Origin: Streptomyces longispororuber
GTDB taxonomy: Bacteria; Actinomycetota; Actinomycetes; Streptomycetales; Streptomycetaceae
Length of the DNA stretch: 42,525 bases
Direction: 5' to 3'
Assembly (NCBI RefSeq): GCF_024448165.1
Contig: NZ_JAMOLN010000069.1
Span: 1-42,525, forward strand
Shown: positions 17,327 to 25,457 of the stretch, piece by piece
Numbering within the stretch: position 1 is the first letter of the stretch
Layout: every line of letters starts with the position of its first letter
The notes under the pieces: generated by a model
The model's input: the letters and a program-made list of their open reading frames with translations, nothing else
Told to the model about the DNA's origin: nothing
Database searches by the model: none
Made by a program: the position numbers and the translations under genes

Positions 17327-17954
17327 GCGCGGTCTGCGGGTCGGACGCGCTGCGGTAGCCGAACCACGGCAGGCAGAGCTGTGTCACCGACCCCACCGTC
17401 AGGGCGTACAGCACCGTACCGACGCCCACTCCCCCGCCGAGCAGCCAGCCGGCGGCGAGGACGGTGAGTTCGATGGCGGTGCGGACCACGCGCAGGGAGC
17501 GGCCCGTCGCGGCGGTGAGCCCGGTCATCAGGCCGTCGCGCGGTCCCGGGCCGCAGCGGGCGCCGACGTAGACGGCGATCGAGAGGCCGTTGAGAAGGAC
17601 GCCCGCGCCGAGCAGCGCGGCCCGCACCGGCCACGCGAGCCCGGTCGGCAGCAGCCACAGTCCGAGGTCCGAGGACCAGCCCACCACGAGGATGTTGGCG
17701 AGGGTGCCAAGCGTCGGCCGCTGGCGCAGCGGGATCCACAGCAGCAGGACGGCCGCCCCGACCAGCGTCGTGAGCGTGCCGAAGCTGAGCGAGGTGTGGC
17801 GGGCGAGCCCCTCGTTCAGGACGCTCCAGGGGCTGAGGCCGAGACCGGCGCGGACCATCAGGGCGAGACTGGCCCCGTACAGGAAGAGGCCGACGAGGAG
17901 TTGGGGCAGACGGCGGGCGGGACGCTCGCGCAGGGGGACGTACGAGAGGGGCAT
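17271..17954 (-). CDS. YczE/YyaS/YitT-family membrane protein
   Basis: A 227-residue integral membrane protein with five to six helices and family motifs such as FLYGASLALMVRAGLGLSPW (N-terminal) and GARCGPGPRDGLMTGL (about 131-146), which match the YczE family. Function is unknown; YczE proteins are repeatedly found next to MocR-type regulators of the YczR group. Here the regulator is the divergent neighbour. The last 25 or so residues are a Pro/Arg/Ala-rich tail that runs 56 nt into the end of the convergent membrane-protein gene, so the original stop may have been lost. The ATG is at 17954. Confidence 0.88.
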   Translation of the reverse strand: MPLSYVPLRERPARRLPQLLVGLFLYGASLALMVRAGLGLSPWSVLNEGLARHTSLSFGTLTTLVGAAVLLLWIPLRQRPTLGTLANILVVGWSSDLGLWLLPTGLAWPVRAALLGAGVLLNGLSIAVYVGARCGPGPRDGLMTGLTAATGRSLRVVRTAIELTVLAAGWLLGGGVGVGTVLYALTVGSVTQLCLPWFGYRSASDPQTAPTRRTRPPSAAWGPGPVR

Positions 17955-18023
17955 CCGGGGTTCTCCGGGTTCTCCACGGGGACGGGCAGCGCCCTGGGAG
18001 GGCGCCTCGGGGGCGCCTTCGGG

Positions 18024-18074
18024 GCCAATGCCGCCACTCTGTAGATTGACCGGCCCGGAAAGCAGAGCCAATCC
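18024..18074. promoter_or_regulatory. Candidate YczR-type operator (paired GCCAAT repeats)
   Basis: In the 132-bp divergent spacer, GCCAATGC (18024-18031) and GCCAATCC (18067-18074) form a direct repeat 43 bp apart, about four helical turns. MocR regulators commonly bind direct repeats between themselves and the divergent target. This is a position-based suggestion only. Confidence 0.35.
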
Positions 18075-18086
18075 CAGGAGAATGGT

Positions 18087-19559
18087 GTGGTCGAGGCCGC
18101 CGCGGGCCGGCACGACAGGACCCCGCGCACCGTGGGCGGCCGGCAGCTCGCCGCGATGCTCCCCGACCCGGCGCAGGCCCGGCCCGCGTACCGGCATCTG
18201 GCGCGCGCCATCGGCGAGTTGATCCTCGACGGCCGGCTCGCGCTGCACGTGCGGCTGCCCGCCGAGCGGGAGCTGGCCGGCGCGCTCGGCACCAGCAGGA
18301 CGACGGTGACCGCGCTGTACGACCTGCTGCGCGCGAACGGCTACGCGCACAGCCGGCAGGGCTCGGGCACCTGGACGTCCCTGCCCGAGGGCCGCCCCGC
18401 CAAGGGCGTCAGCCGGCTGCTCGGCCCGGCGGACACCGCGATCGACCTGGCCAGGGCGGCGCCCGTACTGCCCAGTCGGACGCTCACCGACGCCCTCGCC
18501 CGGATCACCGAGGACGTGGCCGGGCACGCGCACTCCACCGGCTACCACCCGTACGGGCTCCCGGAGTTGAGGGCCGCCGTCGCCGAGCGGTGCACGGCGC
18601 GGGGACTCGCCACGACGCCCGAGCAGATCCTGGTGACGGCCGGCGCCCAGCACGCGCTGAGCCTGGTCCTCGCGCTGCTCGCCCGCCCCGGTGACCGGAT
18701 CATGGTCGAGAACCCGTCGTACCCGAACGCGCTGGAGGCGATGCGCCGCGCCCGGCTGCGCACGGTGTCCGTGCCCGTGACGGACGACGGGCCGGGCTGG
18801 GACGTCGGGATCGTCGAGTCCACGCTGCGCCGTTCCGTGCCCCGGCTCGGCTATCTCATCCCGGACTTCCAGAACCCGACGGGCCGCGTGCTGCCCGCGG
18901 CGGACCGGTCCCGGCTGCTGCGCACGGCGAGCCGCTCCGGCACCTGGCTGGTGATCGACGAGACCCTCGCCGATCTCGCCCTGGACGGGCCCGCGCCGGT
19001 GCCGTTCGCCGCGCACGGCGAGTCCGGGCAGGTCGTCACCATCGGTTCGATGAGCAAGACGCACTGGGCGGGTCTGCGCGTCGGCTGGCTGCGGGCCCCG
19101 GCCCGGCTCGTCACGGAGCTCGCGGCGCAGCGGGTGGCCACCGACATGGGCGGCTCGGTGGTGGACCAGTTGCTGGCGCTCGATCTGCTGGCCGGGACCG
19201 ACGCCCTCCTGCGGGACCGGCTGGCCGAACTGCGCGCCGGACGCGACGCGCTCACCGCGGCGCTGCGGCAGCATCTGCCGCACTGGACCTGGCGGACCCC
19301 GGCCGGCGGCCTCTCCCTCTGGGTGGACCTGGGCGCCCCGATCGCGACGTCACTGGCCGAGCGCGCGCTCGGCCACGGGGTCCGCGTCGAGGGCGGCGGC
19401 TACTTCGGCGCGGACCCCGGCCTGTTCGAGAACCGGCTGCGCATCCCGTACACGCTGCCGCCGCAGACCCTCACCGAGGCGGTCCACCGGATGGCCCGCG
19501 CGGTCGCCGACGAGCCGGGTCCGCCGGTCACCGACCGACGGACCCACTGGATCGCCTGA
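18087..19559 (+). CDS. MocR/YczR-family PLP-binding transcriptional regulator
   Basis: A 490-residue fusion of a GntR-type winged helix (about residues 30-97, including LPAERELAGALGTSRTTVTALYDLLRANG) and a fold-type I aminotransferase-like domain. PLP-site residues are intact: Asn263 (FQNPTG), Asp291 (VIDETLADL) and Lys324 (GSMSKTHWAGLRVGW). Such proteins sense pyridoxal phosphate or its adducts and control nearby genes. The divergent yczE-like gene is the expected target. The GTG at 18087 follows AGGAG (18076-18080) with a 6-nt gap. Confidence 0.93.
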   Translation: MVEAAAGRHDRTPRTVGGRQLAAMLPDPAQARPAYRHLARAIGELILDGRLALHVRLPAERELAGALGTSRTTVTALYDLLRANGYAHSRQGSGTWTSLPEGRPAKGVSRLLGPADTAIDLARAAPVLPSRTLTDALARITEDVAGHAHSTGYHPYGLPELRAAVAERCTARGLATTPEQILVTAGAQHALSLVLALLARPGDRIMVENPSYPNALEAMRRARLRTVSVPVTDDGPGWDVGIVESTLRRSVPRLGYLIPDFQNPTGRVLPAADRSRLLRTASRSGTWLVIDETLADLALDGPAPVPFAAHGESGQVVTIGSMSKTHWAGLRVGWLRAPARLVTELAAQRVATDMGGSVVDQLLALDLLAGTDALLRDRLAELRAGRDALTAALRQHLPHWTWRTPAGGLSLWVDLGAPIATSLAERALGHGVRVEGGGYFGADPGLFENRLRIPYTLPPQTLTEAVHRMARAVADEPGPPVTDRRTHWIA

Positions 19560-19565
19560 GCCCGC

Positions 19566-20129
19566 TCAGGCGCTCGGCCACGCCTTCGCCAGCACCGTGC
19601 GGGTGTCGCCGAGCAGCTGCGGCAGCACCTTCGTGTGGCCGGTGACCGGCATGAAGTTCGTGTCGCCGCCCCAGCGCGGGACGATGTGCTGGTGCAGATG
19701 GGCCGCGATGCCGGCGCCGGCCACCGCTCCCTGGTTCATCCCGATGTTGAAGCCGTGGGCGCCCGACGCGGAGCGCAGCGCGGTCATCGCGCGCTTGGTG
19801 AAGTCCGCGAGCTCGACGGTCTCGGCCTCGTCGAGGTCGGTGTAGTCGGCGACGTGCCGGTAGGGCAGCACCATCATGTGCCCGCCGTTGTACGGGTACA
19901 GGTTCAGGATCGCGAAGACGTGCTCGCCGCGCGCCACGATCAGCGCGTCCTCGTCGGACTTGGCGGGAGCGGCGCAGAAGGGACAGCCGTCGTCGGCTCC
20001 GGGGCCGGTCGGTTTGCCCTCGCCCTGGATGTAGGCGATGCGGTGCGGGGTCCACAGACGCCCGAATCCGTCCGGCTCTCCCACGGGACCGATCTGCTGC
20101 TCCGGCTCACTCGTCATGAAGTGCAGCAT
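19566..20129 (-). CDS. HIT-family nucleotide hydrolase/phosphorylase (Ap4A phosphorylase-like)
   Basis: A 187-residue HIT protein. The catalytic histidine triad is HLHQH (His144, His146, His148) in HLHQHIVPRWGGD, and CPFC near residue 49 suggests a bound metal. The M. tuberculosis orthologue beside thrS and pgsA1 is characterised as an ATP-forming Ap4A phosphorylase, and the same role is inferred here. The ATG at 20129 is chosen because GAGGTGA lies 6 nt upstream; an internal ATG at 20117 lacks such a site. It is separated from thrS by the oppositely oriented potassium channel gene. Confidence 0.9.
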   Translation of the reverse strand: MLHFMTSEPEQQIGPVGEPDGFGRLWTPHRIAYIQGEGKPTGPGADDGCPFCAAPAKSDEDALIVARGEHVFAILNLYPYNGGHMMVLPYRHVADYTDLDEAETVELADFTKRAMTALRSASGAHGFNIGMNQGAVAGAGIAAHLHQHIVPRWGGDTNFMPVTGHTKVLPQLLGDTRTVLAKAWPSA

Positions 20130-20196
20130 ATGGCGTCACCTCGGCAGGGCGTGTCGGCGGGTGCCGCCCCGGTCCCGGGCACGCGATGCTGTCCGG

Positions 20197-20889
20197 ATGA
20201 CCGACAGTCCCCTCGCCCGCTGGGAGCGGCACAACGGCGCCGTCCTCGCGGTGGCCTCCCTGCTCTACCTCTCCTCGTACGCGATCAGGGTCCTCGGGCA
20301 CGGGCTGCCGGGACCGGTCCGCGACGTGTGTCTGGCGGTGACGCTCGTGACGTGGCTGGTGTTCCTCGTGGACTACGTGGTGCGCCTGCGGCTGAGCGGG
20401 CAGCGCCTGCCCCGCTTCCTGCGCACCCACTGGCTGGACACGGTGGTCCTGCTGCTGCCGCTGCTGCGTCCGGTGCGGATCGTGCAGGCCTACGAGACGG
20501 TGCAGCGCCACCACGAGCGGCCGCGGCTCGCGCTGCACGCACGGGTGATCACGTACGCGGGCGTCTCGGTGACGCTGCTCGGCTTCGCGGGGTCGCTCGC
20601 GCTGTACCAGCAGGAGCGCACCGCGCCGGGCGCGGACATCCTCACCTACGGCGACGCGGTGTGGTTCACCTGCACGACGCTGTCGACCGTGGGATACGGC
20701 GACCTGGCACCGGTGACCCCGCTCGGCCGGCTCGTGGCGGTGGGCGTGATGGCCTGCGGGCTTGCGCTGCTCGGCGCGGTCACGGGCACGTTCTCGTCGT
20801 GGCTGCTGCAGGTCTTCGCGCGGGAGGACGACGGGGACGCGCAGAGGCCCCCGGGGAACTCCCCGGGGGCCTCCGACGGCAAGGACTGA
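20197..20889 (+). CDS. Small voltage-gated-like potassium channel
   Basis: A 230-residue membrane protein with the K+ selectivity filter TVGYGD at 164-169, in the pore helix context WFTCTTLSTVGYGDLAP. Hydrophobic helices occur at about 15-33, 43-63, 79-98 (with Arg91 and Arg94, a weak S4-like charge pattern), 115-137 and 178-206. The final 25 residues are hydrophilic and partly encoded by a 13-bp inverted repeat that probably terminates the opposing thrS transcript. The ATG at 20197 has no obvious Shine-Dalgarno sequence. Divergent from the HIT gene, convergent with thrS (3-nt gap). Confidence 0.9.
   Translation: MTDSPLARWERHNGAVLAVASLLYLSSYAIRVLGHGLPGPVRDVCLAVTLVTWLVFLVDYVVRLRLSGQRLPRFLRTHWLDTVVLLLPLLRPVRIVQAYETVQRHHERPRLALHARVITYAGVSVTLLGFAGSLALYQQERTAPGADILTYGDAVWFTCTTLSTVGYGDLAPVTPLGRLVAVGVMACGLALLGAVTGTFSSWLLQVFAREDDGDAQRPPGNSPGASDGKD
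20844..20873 (-). terminator. thrS terminator hairpin embedded in the channel gene
   Basis: Perfect 13-bp arms (20844-20856 and 20861-20873, GAGGCCCCCGGGG and its complement) around a 4-nt loop lie 20 nt past the thrS stop, inside the last codons of the convergent channel gene. Confidence 0.7.
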
Positions 20890-20892
20890 GCG

Positions 20893-22872
20893 TCAGACCT
20901 GCGCGCGCTCCTCGACGACCTTCACGATCTTCGCGATGGCCTCGTCGACCGGGATGCCGTTCTCCTGCGAGCCGTCGCGGTAGCGGAAGGACACCGAACC
21001 CGCGTTCATGTCCTCGTCGCCCGCGATGACCATGAAGGGCACCTTGGCCTTCTGCTGGTTGCGGATCTTCTTCTGCATCCGGTCGGAGGACGCGTCGACC
21101 TCGACCCGCAGGCCCTGGGCGCGCGCCTTCTCGGCGAACTCCTCCAGGTACGGGATGTGCCCGTCACCGATCGGGATGCCGACGGCCTGGACGGGGGCCA
21201 GCCACGCCGGGAAGGCGCCCGCGTAGTGCTCCAGGAGCACGCCGAAGAACCGCTCGATCGAGCCGAACAGGGCGCGGTGCAGCATGACGGGCTGCTGGCG
21301 CGAGCCGTCCGCCGCCGTGTACTCCAGGCCGAACCGCTTGGGCTGGTTGAAGTCGACCTGGAGGGTCGACATCTGCCAGGAGCGGCCGATCGCGTCCTTG
21401 GCCTGGACGGAGATCTTCGGGCCGTAGTACGCGGCGCCGCCCGGGTCGGGCACGAGCGGCAGGTTCTGCTTCTCGGCGGCCTGGCGCAGCGCCTCGGTGG
21501 CCTCGGCCCAGTCCTCGTCGGTGCCGATGAACTTGTCGGAGTCGTCGCGGGTGGACAGCTCCAGCTCGAACTCGGTCAGGCCGTAGTCGCGCAGCAGGTC
21601 GAGCACGAAGGTCAGGAGCGTGTCGAGCTCCTGCGGCATCTGCTCCTTGGTGCAGTAGATGTGCGAGTCGTCCTGCGTGAAGCCGCGCGAGCGGGTCAGG
21701 CCGTGCACGACGCCCGACTTCTCGTAGCGGTACACGGTGCCGAACTCGAAGAGGCGCAGCGGGAGTTCCCGGTAGGAACGGCCGCGCGACTTGAAGATCA
21801 GGTTGTGCATCGGGCAGTTCATCGCCTTGAGGCGGTAGTTCTGCTCGTCGAACTGGATGGGCGGGAACATGCCCTCCGCGTAGTGCGGCAGGTGGCCCGA
21901 GGTCTCGAAGAGGTGCTCCTTCGAGATGTGCGGGGTGTTGACGAACTCGTAGCCGGACACCTCGTGGCGGCGCCGCGAGTAGTCCTCCATGACCTTGCGG
22001 ACGACGCCGCCCTTGGGGTGGAACACGGCGAGGCCCGGGCCCAGCTCCTCCGGGAAGGAGAACAGGTCGAGCTCGGCGCCCAGCTTGCGGTGGTCGCGCT
22101 TCTCGGCCTCGACGAGGAAGTCCAGGTACGCCTTCAGCTCGTCCTTCGACGGCCAGGCGGTGCCGTAGATCCGCTGGAGCTGCGGGTTCTTCTCGCTGCC
22201 CCGCCAGTACGCGGCGGCCGAGCGCATCAGCTTGAACGCGGGGATGACGCGGGTGGTCGGCAGGTGGGGGCCCCGGCAGAGGTCCTTCCAGCACAGCTCG
22301 CCGGTCTTGGCGTCGAGGTTGTCGTAGATGGTCAGCTCGCCGCTGCCCACCTCGGCGTCGGCGCCGTCGGCGGCCTGGGCCGCATTGCCCTTGAGGCCGA
22401 TGAGCTCCAGCTTGTACGGCTCGTCGGCCAGCTCGACGCGCGCGTCGTCGTCGGTGGTGACGCGGCGCGAGAAGCGCTGCCCCCGCTTCTGGATCTCCTG
22501 CATCTTCTTCTCGATGCGCTTGATGTCCTCGGGGGTGAACGGCTCCTTGACGTCGAAGTCGTAGTAGAAGCCGTCCTTGATGGGCGGGCCGATGCCGAGC
22601 TTGGCCTCCGGGAAGAGCTCCTGGACCGCCTGCGCCATGACGTGGGCGGTGGAGTGCCGCAGGATGTCGAGACCGTCCTTGGAGGAGATCTCGACGGGCT
22701 CGACGGTCTCGCCGTCGGCGACCTCGTAGGCGAGGTCCTTCAGCTCTCCGGCCACGCGGGCGGCGACGATGCTGCGCTCACCGGCGAAGAGCTCGGCGGC
22801 CGTAGTGCCCGTCGTCACCACGCGTTCTTCCCGCTCGGAATCGCGTTGGATGATCACACGGACGTCAGACAC
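20893..22872 (-). CDS. thrS: Threonyl-tRNA synthetase
   Basis: Class II synthetase that charges tRNA-Thr. The 659-residue product has the N-terminal TGS domain, the tRNA second additional domain with HSTAHVMAQAV (editing-site HxxxH), and the catalytic core with motif-2 region LFEFGTVYRYEKSG followed by HGLTRSRGFTQDDSHIYC. The zinc-ligand segment AMNCPMH is present, and a C-terminal anticodon-binding domain follows (about 560-659). Length and motifs are normal. Its minus-strand position beyond the HIT gene matches actinobacterial gene order apart from the inserted channel gene. Confidence 0.98.
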   Translation of the reverse strand: MSDVRVIIQRDSEREERVVTTGTTAAELFAGERSIVAARVAGELKDLAYEVADGETVEPVEISSKDGLDILRHSTAHVMAQAVQELFPEAKLGIGPPIKDGFYYDFDVKEPFTPEDIKRIEKKMQEIQKRGQRFSRRVTTDDDARVELADEPYKLELIGLKGNAAQAADGADAEVGSGELTIYDNLDAKTGELCWKDLCRGPHLPTTRVIPAFKLMRSAAAYWRGSEKNPQLQRIYGTAWPSKDELKAYLDFLVEAEKRDHRKLGAELDLFSFPEELGPGLAVFHPKGGVVRKVMEDYSRRRHEVSGYEFVNTPHISKEHLFETSGHLPHYAEGMFPPIQFDEQNYRLKAMNCPMHNLIFKSRGRSYRELPLRLFEFGTVYRYEKSGVVHGLTRSRGFTQDDSHIYCTKEQMPQELDTLLTFVLDLLRDYGLTEFELELSTRDDSDKFIGTDEDWAEATEALRQAAEKQNLPLVPDPGGAAYYGPKISVQAKDAIGRSWQMSTLQVDFNQPKRFGLEYTAADGSRQQPVMLHRALFGSIERFFGVLLEHYAGAFPAWLAPVQAVGIPIGDGHIPYLEEFAEKARAQGLRVEVDASSDRMQKKIRNQQKAKVPFMVIAGDEDMNAGSVSFRYRDGSQENGIPVDEAIAKIVKVVEERAQV

Positions 22873-22962
22873 CGGTCTCTCCTACCTGAAGATGGAACGC
22901 CGCGCCATTACCTGTGACGCGCGCAAGCCGATCGTACCGAGTCACAGGGACCGCTCGCGAAA

Positions 22963-22990
22963 CGGTTACCGGGCGGCCGCCCGGTAACCG
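22963..22990. promoter_or_regulatory. 28-bp perfect palindrome between thrS and the DinB-like gene
   Basis: Positions 22963-22976 (CGGTTACCGGGCGG) and 22977-22990 are exact reverse complements with no loop. The centre is 91 bp upstream of thrS and 29 bp upstream of the DinB-like ATG. It looks like a dimer-bound operator, although it could also act as a bidirectional hairpin. Confidence 0.5.
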
Positions 22991-23005
22991 GCGCAGCATG
23001 GGTCC

Positions 23006-23560
23006 ATGGCACTCGAGTGGAACACGCTCCTGGCCGACCAGCTCGACTGGCACTGGCACCACCAGCTGCGCCGGCGCCTGGCCGGCCTCACCGACGACGA
23101 GTACTTCTGGGAGCCGGTCCCCGGCTCCTGGAACGTCCGGCCGCGCGGCACCGGCACCGCCGCCGTCCAGGCGGGCGCGGGCGGGCTCACCATCGACTTC
23201 GCGTACCCGGAGCCGGTGCCCGCACCGGTCACGACGATCGCCTGGCGTCTTGGCCACGTCCTGGTCGGCGTCCTGGGCGCCAGGAACGCGTCGCACTTCG
23301 GGGCGGAGCCCGTGGACTACGCGTCCTACGTGTACCCGGGCACGGCCGCCGAGGCCCTCGACCGGCTGGACGCCGCGTACGCCCGGTGGATCACCGGGGT
23401 GCGCGGCCTGGACGAGGACGGCCTCGCCCGGCCGTGCGGCCCCGCGGAGGGCCCGTACGCGACGGAACCGATGGCGACGCTCGTCCTGCACATCAACCGC
23501 GAGATGCTGCACCACGGAGCGGAGATCGCCCTGCTCAGAGACCTGTACGCACACCGCTGA
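23006..23560 (+). CDS. DinB-superfamily protein
   Basis: A 184-residue protein with the four-helix DinB/YfiT-like fold signature: N-terminal LLADQLDWHWHHQLRRRLAGLTDDEYFWEPVPGSWNV and C-terminal LVLHINREMLHHGAEIALLRDLY. Such proteins bind metal through three histidines and include thiol transferases, but most streptomycete members are uncharacterised. The ATG at 23006 lies only 15 nt after the palindrome at 22963-22990. The stop codon is the first part of another palindrome shared with the convergent gene. Confidence 0.88.
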   Translation: MALEWNTLLADQLDWHWHHQLRRRLAGLTDDEYFWEPVPGSWNVRPRGTGTAAVQAGAGGLTIDFAYPEPVPAPVTTIAWRLGHVLVGVLGARNASHFGAEPVDYASYVYPGTAAEALDRLDAAYARWITGVRGLDEDGLARPCGPAEGPYATEPMATLVLHINREMLHHGAEIALLRDLYAHR

Positions 23561-23584
23561 CGACGGGCCCTAGGGCCCGTCGTC
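23559..23584. terminator. 26-bp palindrome spanning both convergent stop codons
   Basis: GACGACGGGCCC (23559-23570), TA, then GGGCCCGTCGTC (23573-23584): a perfect palindrome covering the last bases of the DinB-like stop (TGA, 23558-23560) and the whole stop of the opposing gene (23570-23572). It is a likely bidirectional terminator. Confidence 0.65.
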
Positions 23585-24793
23585 GCCCGCGCAGGCCTCC
23601 TCGAAGAAGTCCAGGTTCTCCTGGAGCGACTTCATCAGCCGGTCCCGCTCGGCCTCCTCCACCTGGACGGGCACGACGCCGGTGGCGCCGGTGAGCCGCC
23701 GGAATCCGCCCCGGCTCTCCAGCCGCCCGTGCACCCGGATCGGCAGGCCCACGAGGTGTGCGTGGCCCGCGATCCGGTACGCCTCCTCGTCCAGCGTCAG
23801 CCGGACGTGCGGCACCTCGGCCCCCGCGATGACGTGCAGCCGCACCGTGCCCTCGCCGCGCGGTCCTGTCCTGCGCAGCCGCACGACGGTGCCGGTGATC
23901 CGGACGGAGACGGCGGGCTCGGCGTACAGATAGCGGGCGCCCGCCTCGCGCAGCACGTCCAGGTCGCCGGGTGAGAACTCGACGGGGGCGTCCCCGTCCG
24001 TGCACTCCTCGGGCACTCCGGCGGCGGGCGCCCAGGCGACGCCGACCCGGGCGCCCTCCGTGCCGCGCACCAACGCGACCAGCGCCTCGGTCAGTTCGTG
24101 GCTGACGCCCGCCTCGACCGCCCCGTCGAAGGCGTCCATGCCGCCGGTGGCCCGCCGGTAGTCGATGGCCTCGCGGCAGGCGTAGAGCGCCTGGTGGAGG
24201 CGGACGGCGAGCGAGCGTCCCGCGGCGACCGGGACGAACGCGGTGAGCCTGCTGCCGCCGGGCGCCGCCTGGACGAGGACGGGCTCCAGGGCCGCGGCGG
24301 CGGGGCGCCGGTGCCGGGCCCCGTAGTACCCGGCGCGGCTGCGGGCCGCGAGGGCCGCGGCGAGCAGCATCCGCCGGGCCGCGGACCGGAGTTGCTCCTC
24401 GGCGACCCAGGTGGCGGTGCCGGCCGGGCCGGGCGGGACGTCGCGCCACCAGCGCACCTCGTCGCTCGGCACGGCCAGCGAGACGAGCACCTCCCGGGCG
24501 GACGCCGTGCCGCTGCGTTCGAGGGCGACCAGCGCCTCGCCGAGCAGGTCCTCGCTGTCCGGGAAGGCCCGGGACTCCGGCACGAGCAGACTCGTCCGGG
24601 CCCCGCCGCCCGGCAGCGTCCAGCGCGCGTACCGTCCGGCGGCGCCGCCGCGGCGCTGCCAGCCGTGCCGGTCGAGCAGGGCGCTCAGCACAGCGGGGTC
24701 GACCTCGGCAGGCTCGGGGCCCGCGAGCTCGACGGGATGGGCGCGGCCCGCACCGAGGGCTCGCACGGGGTCTTCGATCGGGCGGTGCTGCAT
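23570..24793 (-). CDS. Protein of unknown function, second gene of the DUF4365 unit
   Basis: A 407-residue, soluble, acidic/Ala-rich protein that I do not recognise. The first 80 residues (WQRRGGAAGRYARWTLPGG, RTSLLVPES) look like a small alpha/beta domain. The middle is mostly helical (LRSAARRMLLAAALAARSRAG). The last 130 residues alternate beta strands with a repeated VxITGxVVRLRR / IRVHGRLESRGGFRRL pattern that resembles an OB- or beta-barrel domain. No signal peptide, membrane helix or clear catalytic motif is seen. The ATG at 24793 follows GGAAGGGAG. It begins 44 nt after the DUF4365 gene on the same strand, so the two are probably co-transcribed. Confidence 0.75.
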   Translation of the reverse strand: MQHRPIEDPVRALGAGRAHPVELAGPEPAEVDPAVLSALLDRHGWQRRGGAAGRYARWTLPGGGARTSLLVPESRAFPDSEDLLGEALVALERSGTASAREVLVSLAVPSDEVRWWRDVPPGPAGTATWVAEEQLRSAARRMLLAAALAARSRAGYYGARHRRPAAAALEPVLVQAAPGGSRLTAFVPVAAGRSLAVRLHQALYACREAIDYRRATGGMDAFDGAVEAGVSHELTEALVALVRGTEGARVGVAWAPAAGVPEECTDGDAPVEFSPGDLDVLREAGARYLYAEPAVSVRITGTVVRLRRTGPRGEGTVRLHVIAGAEVPHVRLTLDEEAYRIAGHAHLVGLPIRVHGRLESRGGFRRLTGATGVVPVQVEEAERDRLMKSLQENLDFFEEACAGDDGP

Positions 24794-24837
24794 CACGGAA
24801 CTCCCTTCCGGGCCAGCCGGGTCGACCGGGTCACCGG

Positions 24838-25404
24838 TCAGGGCCGCCCACCCGTCCCGACGCGGGTCATGATCTCGCAGAGTGCGCGGTCGTCGAAGAT
24901 CCGCGACGTCGGGATGCGCACGGTGGTCCTGCGCCGGCCGGTGACCGGGTGGCCGGCGAGATTGGTCCAGTAACAGCAGTGCCGCAGGTCGAGCCGGTCG
25001 TGGCTGGCGCGCAACCAGTCGTCCTGGGAGCGCGGCACGAGCATCACGACGAGGATCTTGTGCACGGACACCGGGGTCCTGGCGAGCTTCTCCAGATGGG
25101 GGTTGTCGAGCGTGAAGGAGAAGGACGGGCCGCGTGGATTCGGCGGAATCTGATAGGTCGCCTTCAGCTGCACCTTGATGGTGACCTCGTCGTCGACCGT
25201 GTGCCCGGGGGCGCTGTGGCTGACGTGCCAGTCGATTCCGTTGTCGGGGAAGGGCTGCGAGAGCGAGCAGCCGGCGGCCGCCGCCACGGCGTGCAGATAG
25301 CCCACCTGGAGCGTCTCCATGCAGGCGGTGGTGGCGAGTGTGCCGCGCGGCGGTGCGATCCTCCCGGGCAGCAGCCCACCCTGTTCGGGCTGCGCGAGCG
25401 CCAT
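24838..25404 (-). CDS. DUF4365-domain protein, nuclease-like
   Basis: A 188-residue protein matching the DUF4365 pattern: an N-terminal helix with METLQVGYLHAVAAAAGC, then GIDWHVSH (Asp58), then the strand VTIKVQLKATYQ (Gln79-x-Lys81). The D...QxK arrangement is that of a PD-(D/E)XK-type nuclease core, so DNA or RNA cleavage is plausible but unproven. A conserved C-terminal part contains VHKILVVMLVPRSQDDWL and CCYWTNLAG. The ATG at 25404 (MALAQPEQGG) is used; an in-frame ATG at 25476 would span a 14-bp palindrome and seems less likely. It forms a unit with the 407-residue protein. Confidence 0.8.
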   Translation of the reverse strand: MALAQPEQGGLLPGRIAPPRGTLATTACMETLQVGYLHAVAAAAGCSLSQPFPDNGIDWHVSHSAPGHTVDDEVTIKVQLKATYQIPPNPRGPSFSFTLDNPHLEKLARTPVSVHKILVVMLVPRSQDDWLRASHDRLDLRHCCYWTNLAGHPVTGRRRTTVRIPTSRIFDDRALCEIMTRVGTGGRP

Positions 25405-25443
25405 GGTCCAACTGGCCTTTCGGAAAAGTGGATCCCCGCCGCA

Positions 25444-25457
25444 ATCTCCGCGGAGAT
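25444..25457. promoter_or_regulatory. 14-bp palindrome upstream of the DUF4365 gene
   Basis: ATCTCCG/CGGAGAT is a perfect palindrome centred about 46 bp upstream of the DUF4365 start, in the divergent spacer shared with the exonuclease gene. It could be an operator. Evidence is positional only. Confidence 0.3.

Noticed and set aside
22873..22962. A T-box or other riboswitch in the thrS leader
   Set aside because: The leader is under 100 nt with no T-box sequence or specifier hairpin visible.
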